From positions 248,001-312,000 of the forward strand of contig JAKSZP010000019.1 of assembly GCA_022478985.1 (NCBI GenBank): a stretch of 64,000 nucleotides of DNA, in the 5' to 3' direction. Under the pieces are notes generated by a model that saw only the letters and a list, made by a program, of their open reading frames with translations, did no database searches and was not told the origin of the DNA. The DNA is from Massospora cicadina. Its lineage: Eukaryota > Entomophthoromycota > Entomophthoromycetes > Entomophthorales > Entomophthoraceae. Below, piece after piece: positions 11,441 to 23,460 of this stretch; positions within the stretch are counted from its first letter, which is position 1; each line of letters opens with the position of its first letter. Both the position numbers and the translations under genes were made by a program.

Positions 11441-13400
11441 TTTTATGAACTCAAACTGTGACATAGGTAACATGACTTTAAAACTAGGGAGGCAGTTTGG
11501 GAACGTAGGAGAGTCATTGGAAGAAGAGTTAGCAGCATCAATATCTTTATTATCATTGGATACCAAAACTTCTTCTCCAGATGCAATTGCTCCTGGTTTG
11601 TTCAAGGTTATGGAGGATCCTTGAGGCTGTGTAGGGATGTCATCATGAAGCGCCTCGTCCTTCATTATGAAGGCCCTTTTCCCGCCTCTTTGGCAAGTCA
11701 TTTACAGCAGATTTGGCACTGTGTCTGAAACCATTACAGTAATTGTATTAGGGTTGAAGGTTTTTCTGGTTTTTGACCACATGGACTCTAGGACAGTTAG
11801 AGGTGCCTGTGAAGGTAGCCTTAGAGTGTAGAGTTGACATAGGTATTTCATTAAGGGCTCCTTGATCTCTCAGATGCAGGTTAACCCATTCTTCTGTCCA
11901 TTAATATTCATTTGAACCTCAGGATATGATCCCAATGCAGAAATGACAGTGGTAATAGCATCATCCAGGGTGATACAATTTTAGTGACTAAGGGTTTTGC
12001 TTGGGCATAAAAGCGGCTAGCAAACTTCATGAGGCTTTTTCCTCTATTCAGTCAGATACCCATGAAAGCCTGTTTTTGGTTGAACAGGGTTTGATTGAAG
12101 CTGAACTCTTGGATTAAGGCTGTACGGACATGTTCCCAAGTTGTGCACTCCTTCAAATGGGGGGTCATGATTTCCCAAACGATGCTTTCTAGGCAGGAGT
12201 GTATATGCTTTACCTTCAGCCAAAAGGTGGCCTCATTCATGGAGATCTCATATTTATATAGGAAGGAGGCAATGCTCTCCTGGCCAGGAATGAAATTTCT
12301 TTAAAACTAGGTTTAAATTTAGTTACAAGTGGAGTGGAAAGGGTGTTAACACCAGAGAAGGGCGCTGGCTCTGAGATCTCAGTTTCCAAATAGTCCCTGG
12401 GGCCCTGCTGGTCTATCCATCATCATAGGCCTCAAGGTTCTCCTGGATATCATCCCAATTTTGGTTGAGGGAGGAAACAGAAGCCTTATATGCGATTTGC
12501 TCCTTTAAAGATTGAATGTCGGCGCCCTGAAGGAGAAGCTGGCTCTCAAGGGTGGTCAAATAGGTTTCAAACCCTCAACAAGCTTGCTCCAGCTGAGAGA
12601 TTCAAGTATTGGTAAGTTAGGAAAAAGCACTTAAGTTGCCCACTTTAGTTTGACAGGGCGCCAATGGAGACCCTAGGGTCGAGAGGGCTTCATCCACTTG
12701 GAGTTTACATCTCTGAGCTACATTCCAAATTTGATTGCATAAGGCAGCCAAGGATATCATCACATCCTTCTGCCATGGGCCCTCAGGGCCAGCAGCGGTG
12801 GGAGCCAAGGGACCTGGGGGCCAGGAGGTCCACAAGGACCCTCTGGCCCTTTGGGTCCCTCATGCCCTTCAGGACCTTTACCCCTGGATGGGTAGTCACA
12901 AGAGGCCAGCTCCCAATAGTGTTGTTGTAGGGTTTATACCAGATCCTTGACTTGAAGGAGGCGTTGATTCCAAGTTGCTTCGAGGAGTTGGACGTTCTGA
13001 CGCAGCTCATCCTCAAGGTAGCCTGAGATCCCGCTATCTAACACCACAATTTGATCTTGGACTTTGTTGATCAGTCGTCAGTTATCAATAATGGCCTCAT
13101 GGTTGTCATGAACAAAGGAGGAGGCTGCATTATAAAGATTGACAATGTGGGTGTGTAGGGCCTGGGTGAGCCCCAGTTGTAAAAGAGACCTCCAGATGGT
13201 GCAACTTACTAGTTGGAGTAGATGATGGATAGCGGGGTGAACAAAGTTGCAGAGGTAGCGTTTGGGACCCAATGTGAGTTCTGCTGCTGGCGGCTGGGCC
13301 AAGTCATAGAGGTCCTGTAAGATAGATGGAATGGAAGAGGCATGGGAACAGCTGGAGCAGGCACCCACAGAGTAGATGCCACTTATTAATTGTTGGACAA
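11441..13400 (-). pseudogene. G3 gag with a collagen-like Gly-X-Y segment (broken)
   Basis: The N-terminal part (13368-13078) is helical, with a short Cys/Ser-rich start. At about 12885-12815 one minus-strand frame reads GKGPEGHEGPKGPEGPC followed by GPPGPQ, at least six consecutive Gly-X-Y triplets. A frameshift then leads to TAAGPEGPWQKD and a helical region (ALCNQIWNVAQRCKLQVDEA). Capsid-like sequence follows at 12240-12052 (WEHVRTALIQEFSF, FNQKQAFMGI), typical of retrotransposon gag. A basic zinc-knuckle zone was expected near 11700 but not clearly found. Stops and shifts are frequent. Confidence 0.7.
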
Positions 13401-13630
13401 CCTCATTAAGGTTCTCATACTGAAGTTAACATTGACTTCCATCAATTGAAGTCAGGGTGAACTGGAATGCAGACCAAGATTCTAATATTTCGGGTTGAGT
13501 GGCCGGTATTTCATGACGCACGGTACTAACCCATTGGGCAACGCTTCTCAACTGAACAGCGGTTTAGTCTTCAGGCTGCTAGTATTATTTTATTGTGATA
13601 AACATTTTCACTTGGGACAGCTCAGAGCCC

Positions 13631-13646
13631 CATGTAGTGAGCACCA
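13631..13646 (-). other. Primer binding site of G3
   Basis: Minus strand TGGTGCTCACTACATG, four bases inside the 5' LTR at 13651. Confidence 0.65.
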
Positions 13647-13650
13647 CGTT

Positions 13651-14058
13651 TGTCAGTGCTACAGTTCTCTAGACCATGCCCAAGGTCCAAAGGTGGCTTG
13701 AAGCTGCAAATTCGCAGAAAGTATTGAGAAGTAAACATAAAATTGGTTAGGATATCAAGCATCTTATTAAGTTAAAAGGATTCAATATTTATAGGGTGAA
13801 TGGGGACTCGGTGCCTCAAGGATAGTCGTGGCCTTATCTGTTCAGGATCTTTCCTGGCCTTCCGGATTGGCCACCTCATGGGCATCCTCAATGGATTTTG
13901 CAACCCACCTTACCAGATTGGTAGAAACGCTGCCCCACGTGACTCAGGAATTGGGGGAGGATCCTGAAGTAAATTTCGTTTTGTATAGGTTCAGGAATCA
14001 ATTCAGTAAGCTCAATTTGGAAATAGGGAATCTGATTCATTTGTTATCTCAGATACCA
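13651..14058 (-). repeat. G3 5' LTR
   Basis: Partner of 7566-7974; begins TGTCAGTGCTACAG and ends near GATACCA at 14058. Confidence 0.88.
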
Positions 14059-14935
14059 AAACCCATATCCACCTAAATTGATCCATGCTCATATCGCTAG
14101 TTTATGGCCTTTACTCTGGTCTCACGGAGTCTAAAGCAATTTCTGGTTAAGCTCAGCTTCTCTTCTAAGGTCCTTAATCCTTATTCTTTATCCTACTAAA
14201 AGAGTTCCCAATTAAAGCACACAAGCAATAAATTCCTGACGATGAATAGAACTAAGACCAATAATGCATTCTACTATATTCTTCCTTTTCTTTTTTATTG
14301 TGAATTATCAGGAGAATTTATAGAGGGAATTTGGTACCCAACCCTTAGTTGGCGCCTCAGCCATGAAATGTCAGCCATTGCCGTTAAATTTCCCTTTGTC
14401 ATATCACCAGCGATGGTCTTCCCCATCTGGTTGGATTTCTTTATCAGACATCCTCAAGACCTAAAACGGAAAGATTCAGAAAACATGTTCCTAACGTTTT
14501 CCACTCAATCCCAGTGAAACAACCATATTTGGCAAGTGACTTGCTTAGTAAAGGGACTTGTTAACCACTATAGCAGGTTGTAATCCAACTGATCATTTTG
14601 CTAGTTGCAGGTGGCATCATCCACCTCGCAACTTGCTCCTTAATTTCCCAATTAGCTGGTGATGAAACCTGACCAATTCCAAGTAATACACCTGATAGTT
14701 AATTATTGATCAACTATTAGATGTCCTCATTTTGTCAGCAACTCTGCCAATGAGATCTTAAGCATTCACCTGGATCAATCCCTGACAGATCCAATCCTGG
14801 AGAATTACCTAAAATTCCCTAAACATCATTAACCCAAAATTGGGTCAACCAATATCCAATTCACTCGCCATAGAAATTATCCCTTAGCGACTCATGGTAA
14901 TCTAGATGGCTGAAAAGGTGGGTAAAATCCTAACA
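14059..14935 (-). repeat. G2a 5' LTR, second part
   Basis: Non-coding sequence between the G3 LTR and the G1b integrase region. It ends GGTAAAATCCTAACA, which mirrors the TGTTAAAATCC start at 7348 as expected of LTR termini. Joined to 7348-7565 it gives about 1,095 bp, matching the G2b LTR length. An internal plus-strand reading frame (14242-14517) has no recognisable homology and is probably chance. Confidence 0.6.
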
Positions 14936-14959
14936 GTTTGTCAAAGCCTTGAAATGAAG

Positions 14960-15840
14960 CTTAATGATATGGTGAGACAATCTTTTTATGGCTTTTTCAG
15001 GTTCCTCACCACTAGGGAAGACATCCTCAGCTAAAAGGGATGGTATCCTTGTAATCTGCCTTACAAATCATGGAATGTGAACATTTTCAGGATCCACTGA
15101 TAACTAATCCAGCTTCCATTAGAGCGCTGGGTAGGAATTGATCCCAGTGAGTTGGATCATAGGATGTCATTTTACACAGGATGGAGATAAAGATTTTATT
15201 TGCTCTCTCTACAAACCCATTGGTAGAGGGATTAAAAGGAGATGAGAAGAGTTGTTGAGCTCCCATGAAGGTAGCCAGAATTTTGACTACTCTGGAGGTG
15301 ATGTTCTTACCATTGTCACATAGGAGTACTTGAGAACAGCCATGGCGAGTGAAAATATCTTGATGTAATACTGTTGCAGTGGCTTGGCCGTTTAGGCTGG
15401 GAGACCACGGTTTCAATCCACTAAGTAAAATGGCTAATGCCTACTAGGATATATCTTTGAGTTTTTTATGTGCCCATTAGGGCACCCACTAGGATATATT
15501 TGTTTCCAATGGTAGTCTGTGGGAGGGGACCTACCACGTCTAGGATGATGGTGTGGAACGGTTGTTGTGAATTAGTTGGTTGATATTGATACCTAGTATT
15601 AAAACTAGGCTGCTTTTACATATGAGGCAGGCTTCTAAAACCTCAACAGTAGTTCCTATAATGCCTTCCCAATATTGCCGCTCCCTAATCCACTCATATG
15701 TTTTCTTTGCTCCTCCATGACCTAGGGTAGAGTGGGTTTCCAGGATAGCAGGTACATGTTCTGAGGGCTGAAGGTAAGCAGCCACTTTGTCCCCACCTGT
15801 TTATATAACTTCCCGCTTTCCACTTTAATATTGTGGGAGT
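14960..15840 (-). pseudogene. G1b integrase (broken)
   Basis: 15785-15540 holds the HHCC finger region: LPAYLQPSEHVPAI-type sequence, ETHSTLGHGGAKKTYEWIRE, QYWEGIIGTTVEVLEACLICK. 15416-15087 holds the core: RHGCSQVLLCDNGKNITSRV, FSSPFNPSTNGFVERANKIF. The Asp and Glu of CDNG and VERAN are present. The segment between them, with the first catalytic Asp (PFHTIxLDVxGP in the relative G1a), is decayed. Integrase inserts the element cDNA; here the product would be truncated. Confidence 0.85.
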
Positions 15841-16525
15841 GTCAGGCTAACATTTTCTGGATAGTCTCATCCTCATCCTCTCAGTCATTGGGGGTCATTA
15901 AGAGGTCGTATAACCTCTCCACCTCACTATTATCCAAGTGCAGGACTGATAGCTGAATTACCCATCAATATTCATATGACAGTTTCCAGCACGGTATTCA
16001 GTCTCATATCATAATTCTGGAGCTTTAGATCCCAGCGCGCTAATGGCCATTATGATACTTAATGTTCTGTAACCATTTCAGTGAAGCGTGGTCTGTAACC
16101 ACCGTGAAAGTAGTATATAGGAAAGGATGGTAGTGTTTCACAGCTAACAAAATGGCAAGACACTCCTTTTTATGACACTATAGTTGCGCTCCGCCTTGGA
16201 CAGCATTTTGCTAATTTATGATACTGGTTGATCTACATTAGTTTCATCCAATTGGGCTAAGATGGACCCAACAACATAGTCTGAAGCATTAGTAATCAAG
16301 ATAAATGGTTTATTATAATCTGGGTGACAAAGGATAGAACGTTGTTGCAGCAGTTGCTTCAGCGTCTCAAAAGCAGCCTTTTGTTTAGCACCCCAATGAA
16401 AAGGGGTGTTGTCAATAGATAAACATGGGGCTCGCTGAGCTGGGCAAACTTGGGGATAAACTGGTGGTGATACCCCATCTTCCCTAGAAATACCTAAATA
16501 TCATGTAGTTTTTTAGGGTAAGGCA
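15841..16525 (-). pseudogene. G1b RNase H and RT connection (broken)
   Basis: On the minus strand from 16525: YLGISREDGVS, FHWGAKQKAAFETLKQLLQQ, then RNase H with ITNASDYVVGSILAQLDETN and SKAERNYSVIK. The first catalytic Asp is Asn, as in G3. It is separated from the RT at 21850 by LINE-B, and many stops are present. Confidence 0.8.
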
Positions 16526-16548
16526 TTTTTTGAGATTCCTTCAACATT
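16526..16548. repeat. Target-site duplication of LINE-B, 3' side
   Basis: 23 bp, matching 21827-21849 with two transitions (G/A and C/T). The leading T run makes the outer boundary ambiguous by about two bases. Confidence 0.88.
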
Positions 16549-16687
16549 TTAAATTTTAAATTTATTGTGGGGAAGGCCGACCATGGGACAGACACTTCCG
16601 AATATGACTCAGACAAGACAAAACTTAGTACCAGGGGAGGCACCCCAGAGAAGCGATGCTATCTCTTGTTGCCAGCGGGAACGCCAC

Positions 16688-19600
16688 TTATGGGAAGGGG
16701 GAGGGAACGTGTGTAGGGGACGTAGCCACTATTGAGCACGTGTGGAGGAAGGGGTCTGATTTGATGAACCAGACTGGGAACCAGGAGGAGACCAGCTGTT
16801 GGCAACGCGGTGGGAGATATCCAAACATCCACGCTTGAAAGTGATCCACCAAATGATACCGGAATCTGTGGACAGCTTCAGGGAGGGTGGGGATGGATCC
16901 AGCGATGGCATCCAAGACAATCGTGGGGTTAGTCCACATGGCGATTGCAACCACCAGAGCACGGAGGGAGGGTGGGAGGGGGAGGCCATTGATGAAGCAA
17001 ACATATCTCTTGACAGAATGAAGGGATGTGTTTGATCCTGGCCTAGCAGACGTTGGACTTCGCGCCATATTACTTTAGAGGTGGGGCACTTCTCCAGGCG
17101 GTGAAACAGCGTTCCATACTGGCCACACACGACACAGGATGAGTATAAAGCATTAGAGCGCTCAGCTGTATGATACACCTGCCTCAGGCAGCGCCACACA
17201 TGGGAGCGGACTTGAGGCTGCAACAGAGGATGGTGTGCGTATTTCCAGATAGTCTTTTGGGTCTCAGTGGAATAAAGGATGTCCATCATGTCCAGGTAGT
17301 CCACCCTGGATAGGACTTGGGGTCGAATGGGGATCACGCCATCATGGATGGGTAGCCCCTGTACCTCTTGTGTGAACTGAGGAGAGGGGCGGCCTCTTCG
17401 GGTTGTATGTCCACTAATATGAATTCTCCACTCTGCGCTTCGAATGGAGAGTAGGATTCGTTTGTAGTGGGTTTTGGTCCCGTGAGGACCTGTGGCTGAT
17501 GTGTGTGATGCGAGGTATTTCATCAGGGAGTGGGGGTTTGATGGATTGTTGAGGCCCAAGGCTCGGGAGAAGTTGGAGCAGGCCGCGCGGGACCAGTGTT
17601 GGGATGGGAGTGTAGGAGCAGTGACGGCCGCAATCCAGGTGCCCAGGATCTTGGCGGCATGGGCTTTGAAGTCAAGTAGGCCCATGCCACCATGATGATG
17701 AGGGCCAAACATGACCTCTGGCCATACTGGTGGAGGGCGGCCTGACCAAAGCCAACCTTGTAGCAAAGCATACAGGGATTTGAAGAAGCTTGGGGAGAAG
17801 GGGATGGCGTGGGCTCCGAACCAGACTTTGGATAGGAGCATAGAGTAGGCAAGAACAACCCTGCCAGTGAGGTTAGTAGGGTGGGCTCTGAGAGAGGCGA
17901 TTCGCTTCGTCACGTTGTCCAGTATATGGCACTCCATTACTGCTGACGCGTATCCACCTGCCTCCAACCACACGCCCAGATGGCGTACCGGTCCTATGGT
18001 AGGTCGCGGCACAAGGGGAGCACCAGTGGAGCGGTGTGTTTTGAGTTAGTAAGGCGTGGACTTGGGCGAGCAGCTGGGCTGGGTTGGGAACTACTTGCTG
18101 GGGCCCAGCAGTTCTGAAACTGACCAAGGAGGATGATTTCAGTTTTGAAGGCGTTTAGTGCCGCGTTGCTTACCCGGGAATATTCCTGGATGAGGGCTTC
18201 AAGCGCGCGTGCATCTTTATTATTAGACACCCCCACCACGCAATCATCTGCAAATGCCATCATCTTGACTGGGGTTTGGCCTGGCACATGGACCCCAGTG
18301 AGTTGGGCATTCACATTTCGCAGTAGTGGGTCAAGGCTGAAGTTGTATAAGAGTGGGCTCAGGGGTCCCCTTGTCGCAGGCCCCTTTGAGGATGGACTAC
18401 ATCCGTTAGGAAACCTGGGCCGCACACAGCCATTGTTGCAGATTCCGTGAGCAGCATCACCCAGTTGATGAAGCGAGGAGGTAGGCGGAATTGTTGGAGG
18501 CAGGCCCTAAGGTATTCCCAGTTTACTCTATCATAGGCCTTTTGTTGGTCCAAGAATACAAGTGCCCCAGAGGCTGTGGACTGACACACATTAGCCACAG
18601 AGTGCACGTTATCCCAAATCGACCTTCTGGGGATGAAACTGAATTGTTCTGGAGAGATGGTGGCAGTTGCTACAGTCCCTAAATGGTTAGCCATGATTTT
18701 TGTTAAAATTTTGGTGTCTGTGTTTGTTAGAGAAATGGGGCGCCAGTTGGCTAAGTCTAGCCTATCCCCTTTCTTGAAGAGTGTGACCGTAAAGGCCTCA
18801 TGTCCTCCTGGTAGGAGGCGCGTTTCCAACAGGCTTTGGTTGAGTGAGGCTAGCAGCAATGGGGATATATGTTTAAAATTTTTTTTTTGTAGAACTCATA
18901 TGGAATGCCATCTGGGCCTGGGCATTTTCAGTTTGGCGCACCGCAAATGGCTGTCCATAATTCGTTTGGAGTAATTAAATTCATTATTTCTGGGTATCGG
19001 AAAACAGTGCAGATATGAGCTCTGTCAAGAAATTTCACCATTTTGGCCGCCTGAATTGGTTCGGCTCAGTATAACTCAGAGTAATATCTTTGCGTTTTGA
19101 TTGCGACTTCAGCCGGTGTGTCCACAATAGAATTATCTGATCTTCACACCTGTGTGCAGGCCACGCTCTAGCATGGTGAAAAGCTTTTTTTGAAGAAGTA
19201 TGCGGTGCACTTGTCACCTTTAGTGTTGCGTGTGGCCCTTTATTGGATACAAACCTGATGTTTGTGTTGCCTTTCAAGTGCGTTGAGGTGGGCGGCTGCC
19301 TCCGCCCACTTCTGGCCCCATGCAGGGCTATATCCTGAGGCTGGAATGTTGGACTCCAAGTGGGCCAATTCTGCCAGCGCGCGCGATATAACCGCAGATG
19401 TGGCTCATGAGCGTCTGGATGAGAGATGGCGATAGTGGTGGATGGTGTCTTCTTTGAAAGTTGCCCATGTGGAAATGGGGTCCGCGCAAAATGGTGCAAC
19501 AAACAATTTTGCCAAAGTTGCCTCTTCCACCCACGTGGAAAATCATGGCGACGCGAGCTCTGGGGGGCAGATTTTGCACCAATGTGGGGCCTTTGCAACT

Positions 19601-20316
19601 GTGATGGGTAAGTGGTATGTTATCGAGACCAGTCAGTGGTCGGAGGATTCCATTTTCATTGTTTTGAAGTGGGAGATGTGGGGTTGGAATTTCGCCGGTG
19701 CTAGAATAAGGTCAATGTGGGTCATGGACCTTAATTGGCCGTTGTGGACGTGGGGACGCGTCATGTTTTCGAGCAGTGGGGCATGTCATGGCAGCGCATC
19801 CATTAACCCAAGGGTGGCTTTTAGAACGCGTAGTTCTACGTGACCCTGTGGGGCGTGGGGTGAGGGTGGCCACCAGTCCATTGGTGAGGTTAGCCAACAG
19901 TTTATATCACCAATAAGGAAAGAATCGGGGGGTAGCGGGAGGGATTTGACCGATGAGAAAAATTCCTGACGCTCTTGTGCACCGTTTGGGGCGTAAATGT
20001 TGACAATTGTGTGTGCAACTTTGGCCCATGAGAAGGTGACAACGAGCACTCGGCCATTTAGGAATGTTTCTGAGGATACAAATTTGAAAAAATTGTTTTT
20101 CTGAATTAGCACCCCACAGTGCTTCGACCAAAAGGATAGGGATGGTAGGAGCATTGTTTTCCAAGCTTCCTCAGAACCTCGTGGACAGTGGGTTTCCTGG
20201 ATGGCCAGGATATCCACGGGTAAATTGTTTTGTAAAAAACTCAGTTTCCTAGCCCGGGATGGGGAGGCCTTGAGTCCAGCGATATTCAGCATCCCTAGAG
20301 TGAAGGTTTCCCCCAT
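16688..20316 (-). pseudogene. LINE-B ORF2: endonuclease / RT / zf-RVT (broken)
   Basis: The ATG at 20316 starts MGETFTLGMLNIAGLKASPS. The endonuclease domain is open to 19786, with AIQETHCPRG, VNIYAPNGAQE and IGDINCWLTSP. RT (about 18900-17900) has LFKKGDRLDLANWRPISL, QFSFIPRRSIWDN, FLDQQKAYDRVNW, GLRQGDP and an intact FADD at 18243-18254. The zf-RVT finger CVVCGQYGTLFHRLEKC is at about 17080-17136. The last open segment ends PTHVPSPFP at 16688. Frameshifts near 19786, 18859, 18400 and 16900 break an otherwise recognisable protein of about 1,210 residues. Confidence 0.92.
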
Positions 20317-21734
20317 CGCACCTTAGGTGCAAGGGGGTGGGCCCCTGGGCCCACCAGCCTCTTCCAGGTCCCCACGGGCTTTCACAGCAGCATGGGTATT
20401 AGCAGCAACGCTATCAGGGTTTTTGTTAATTTTTGCAGAAAGAGTCGCGTTGGCTTTGGCCTTCGCTTTTTGTTTTCCCAACGTCGGACGAATTTTTTGC
20501 GGTGTGGATAAGTTCGGTGCACCATCGAGTGGGGCAAAAAAAATTTTTCAGTTGGGATAGGTCCCAAGTCGGTTTTGACCGGGGCTTGGGTGCAACGATT
20601 GGGTGAGATTGAGCTCCCATTGGATCCTCAGATTGAGTGGCCCACTTGGCATGGGCTTCCCAATCTGATTGGGTGATGGATTTCCGAGTTGCTTCTGCTG
20701 TGAAGGTCTCCATGTCCTCCTGGCGTTGTGAGTGTGAGATGGTGGTGGTGGCCTTGGCCGCTTCTTTGGCCACAGTCCTGTGGGCCTGCTTGGCCTTCTT
20801 CCACTCCTGCGGGGAGATGGGCTTTACCAATAGGTAGCAGCCATGTGCTCCCCACGGGAAAGCCTCCTTGGTGCTTGCAGTTGGTTCGTAGTGCGCCTCT
20901 CCGCTGGCCATGGCCGCTGAGGGGTGCTCTTGGAATGTGACGCCCTCTTTGATGGGGCATGCATGCGCCTTATGGCTGAATGCATCACAGTGGGTGCAAA
21001 TGGGGGGCGCGCTGTCCACAGTTACCTGGAATGGGTGGGTGGTGTGCCCTGCGATGTCAATAAAGGTGGAGTGTGGGATCTGGGTTAGGTCCTTCACAAT
21101 CTCCTCAGCTGGGGTCAAAACTGCGATGGCTTTGCTGGTGCACAGGTGTGGCATCAGCTTGAAACGTTGTATTTTGAAAGATTGTATTTCGCCATATATG
21201 GTGAGACCATCTTTCAAGTGTTGCTCCAAAATGTCACGTTTTACCATAGTAGGCAAAAAGTCAAGCGTGAGGAAAATTTGGTTTGATTTTGTACATCTGG
21301 TGCATTTAGTTTCGATGACCCGTTGCCCTTTGGGGAGGTCGACCACTATATGCACCGCTGCAGCCTCATCTATTGCTATTTTGCTTTTGAAACCTAGGTC
21401 CAGCCAACCGCGCGACATGGAGTGAGGTGCAATGTACCGCAGTCGGGAAAATTTTGTGTACATATTTACAAAATTTTTCCCATAGGGCCGTTTTTTGGAT
21501 GTCCAGATATACACGGACTCCAAATTCCACCAACAAAAGGTGCTGGGAATGTGGCGTGTTGATGTACTGGTTGCATCATGCTTGCCACACAAGTATCTCC
21601 GGGGAAATTGTGACCGCCAGTTTTTTAAAATTTTTTTCTATTCCGCCAGATTCTCTGGGGCGTTTTCGAACGTTAGAGGCCGCGGGCCTTCCACCTGCTC
21701 CTCTTGCCTTGCTTGCCCAACTGCTCCCAGACAT
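20295..21734 (-). pseudogene. LINE-B ORF1 (broken)
   Basis: Starts at the ATG at 21734 (MSGSSWASKARGAG). A 388-codon open segment (21592-20426) covers most of the protein. The CCHC knuckle CTHCDAFSHKAHAC (about 20958-20999) is intact as C-x2-C-x4-H-x4-C. The C-terminal 40 codons are shifted out of frame near 20600. The stop TAG lies at 20295-20297, overlapping ORF2 by about 20 bases. Confidence 0.9.
20316..20332 (-). promoter_or_regulatory. Inverted repeat at ORF1/ORF2 junction, LINE-B copy
   Basis: Sense TTGCACC-TAA-GGTGCGA; five inner base pairs intact, ending on the A of the ORF2 ATG. Confidence 0.5.
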
Positions 21735-21826
21735 GGGCGCAGACTAATCCCCTCTATGAGATTATCAAACTAGATTTAGTCTTGAATTGAATGGGTTGCA
21801 AAAATGTTTTCAACGAGAAAGAAAAG

Positions 21827-21849
21827 TTTTTTGAAATTTCTTCAACATT
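21827..21849. repeat. Target-site duplication of LINE-B, 5' side
   Basis: Pairs with 16526-16548. Confidence 0.88.
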
Positions 21850-22860
21850 ATCCTACATGGGTTGGATTCCCTCTTGAGAAATGGCGTGTCCAAGGAAATC
21901 CAATGTCCTTTAAAAGAAAGTACACTTTGAGGGTTTTAACTTGAAATTAAATCATGTAAGCGTTGGAACTTCTCCTTCAGGTGATCAAAATGTTCGTTGA
22001 AGGTCTTTGAGAACACCTTGATTTCATCAAGATATACAAATGACAAACTTAGCTTTAATACTACAAAATGTGATCTATAGCGCGCTGAAAAGTTGCAGGT
22101 GCGTTGCACAGCCCCTGAGGTAACTGGGTGGGTTGGAAAAGACCTTTACTATAAATAAGAGCGCATTTCTCCCATCCTTGTAGATAAAGGTCCATTTTCC
22201 AAAATCTGCTAGCCAAGTTCATTGCAGGAAAGAAGTTAGATCCAGTAAGTTGTTCCAGAGCGTCTTCAACGTGGGGGAGGGGATAACTGTCCTTTTTTGT
22301 GAGGTTATTTAGTTTGCAGTAGTGCATGACTACCCAATGACCTCCGTTATTTTTTTTAATCAGCTAGAGGGTAGAAGACCAAGGGCTTTGAGAGAGAACT
22401 AAAACCTTACGTTTAGTAACTGCTTGAGATCAGTCCTCATCTGCTGTTCTTCCAACTTTGACATTCAGTAAGGTTTTGACTGAATGGGATAGACATCATC
22501 CAAATTGATGGAGTGGCTCTAGGCCTTCATATATCCATAGTCGTTACTGACTTGGATAATATGTCACTAGATCCTTTCAATAAAGTATGAACCTTTTTCA
22601 GTTTATCTGGGGTCATCTCATCCGAGATATGGACATTGTGTAAAATACATAATAGGATATTCATGGGCAAGCCCAAATCCGTCATAGAGCCAATGAAGTG
22701 GATACGTTCTATATCCTCTATGGGGACCAATAAGCCTCTGCCATTATCCTGGTGTTTTCTTACAACTATGTCTTTACTGGTGAGGTTCCCCAACAGAATA
22801 GTAATAGGCCTTTGGTAGGCTGGGTCTAGTATCCCAGGCAATACTTGAGGCTCCAAGGGG
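21850..22860 (-). pseudogene. G1b reverse transcriptase (broken)
   Basis: 22856-22527 covers the lead-in (LPGILDPAYQRPITILLGNL, DLGLPMNILLCILHNVHISD, DKLKKVHTLLKGSSDI). 22327-22061 is RT: LNNLTKKDSYPLPHVEDALE, SRFWKMDLYL, LFQPTQLPQGLCNAPATFQR. The catalytic box at 22023-22034 reads YLDE instead of YLDD. Stops interrupt between the segments. LINE-B separates it from the RNase H part at 16525. Confidence 0.88.
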
Positions 22861-23460
22861 CTAATGATTTAAGGCTTACAAGGTGCAACAAGCAGTGATG
22901 TGGGATTTGGAGCGTGATCTTAGTGTCAACCACTTTTTGTTCATCAGGCTTAATCAATATCTCGTCTGCAGCATAGAAAGTAATACAATCATTAGCATCC
23001 ATTTAATTTGGGCAATTTCTTGGTATCTTTCCCAGAGGCGGTATAATGCAAAGGCAAAGAAGAAAATGGGTATTCAACTAGGCAAGAGTATTCGTTCTTG
23101 CTGAATATTTATTGGATCAGATTAAAGCAGCTCATAGTTTAGTAATGAGAGGAAACTTTGCTTCATGTTTATTATTAACTTGTACTCAATCATAAATTAA
23201 GTACCTATGAGCATATCATAGGTGCTGTTGGTCAAGGCCACTTCTGGGGCCAATAAGATGAGCTTTTTAATTTAAATGGGAAGAGAAGAATACGCCCCAA
23301 TGGCATGAGTGTTATTTGGGACAGCAGTTCAAAGTTCTTGATATACTCCAAGTCAGGCGCCAGCTTATTTTTGATCAATTTTGAGGAGATTATGTTCACC
23401 AGGGAGCCAGTATCCAAGTTTGACATCACCTAGATTTTTGAATAAACACTTCAACCTTGG
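22861..23460 (-). pseudogene. G1b protease (broken)
   Basis: The retropepsin active site DTGS is read from 23403-23414 within SNLDTGSLVNIISSKLIKN. The open segment continues to 23232. Downstream to 22861 are several stops and only weak similarity. The placement before RT is normal for gypsy elements. Confidence 0.75.

Larger units (their letters stand above)
7566..14058 (-). mobile_element. Ty3/gypsy element G3, complete structure, minus strand
   Basis: Two LTRs of about 408 bp (7566-7974 and 13651-14058) flank a 5.7-kb interior ordered gag, protease, RT, RNase H, integrase on the minus strand. The LTRs begin TGTCAG and end TGACA/TACCA. It carries no LINE insertion, unlike its neighbours. 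The LTRs differ by many substitutions and small indels, so it is not recent. I could not identify a convincing 5-bp target duplication. It is a different family from G1 and G2, with a shorter LTR and a distinct gag. Confidence 0.9.
1..14935 (-). mobile_element. Ty3/gypsy element G2a, minus strand, truncated by window start, interrupted twice
   Basis: RT sequence at the left edge, a gag start near 7300, a primer binding site at 7331-7345 and an LTR beginning TGTTAAAATCC at 7348 define the 5' part of a minus-strand LTR retrotransposon. LINE-A interrupts the interior (893-6157). Element G3 (7566-14058) splits the 5' LTR, which resumes at 14059 and ends TAACA at 14935, giving about 1,095 bp once rejoined. 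The LTR length and RT sequence resemble G2b at 41684-55542, so I treat them as one family. Only about 1.35 kb separates RT from the LTR after removing LINE-A, against about 3.6 kb in G2b, so gag/pro is internally deleted. The 3' LTR lies outside the window. Confidence 0.75.
16549..21826 (-). mobile_element. LINE-B, full-length L1-like retrotransposon
   Basis: 5.28 kb with a 23-bp target duplication, inserted into G1b between RT and RNase H. It has the same 5' end, ORF layout and 3' tail as LINE-A and LINE-C, and contains the longest surviving ORF2 segment of the window (427 codons, 18012-16729). Confidence 0.95.

Noticed and set aside
7561..14063. Five-base target duplication for G3
   Set aside because: Flanks CCCTT and AAACC do not match. 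ACCC occurs near both ends, but only if the LTR ends are shifted away from TG...CA.
16729..18012. Intact LINE ORF2 in LINE-B
   Set aside because: The 427-codon frame covers only part of ORF2 and leaves the family frame near 16900. Endonuclease and upstream RT are in other frames.
20910..21425. Long plus-strand open frames opposite LINE ORF1 (also 5252-5752 and 50959-51390)
   Set aside because: They mirror the conserved ORF1 on the other strand in each copy and have no independent features.
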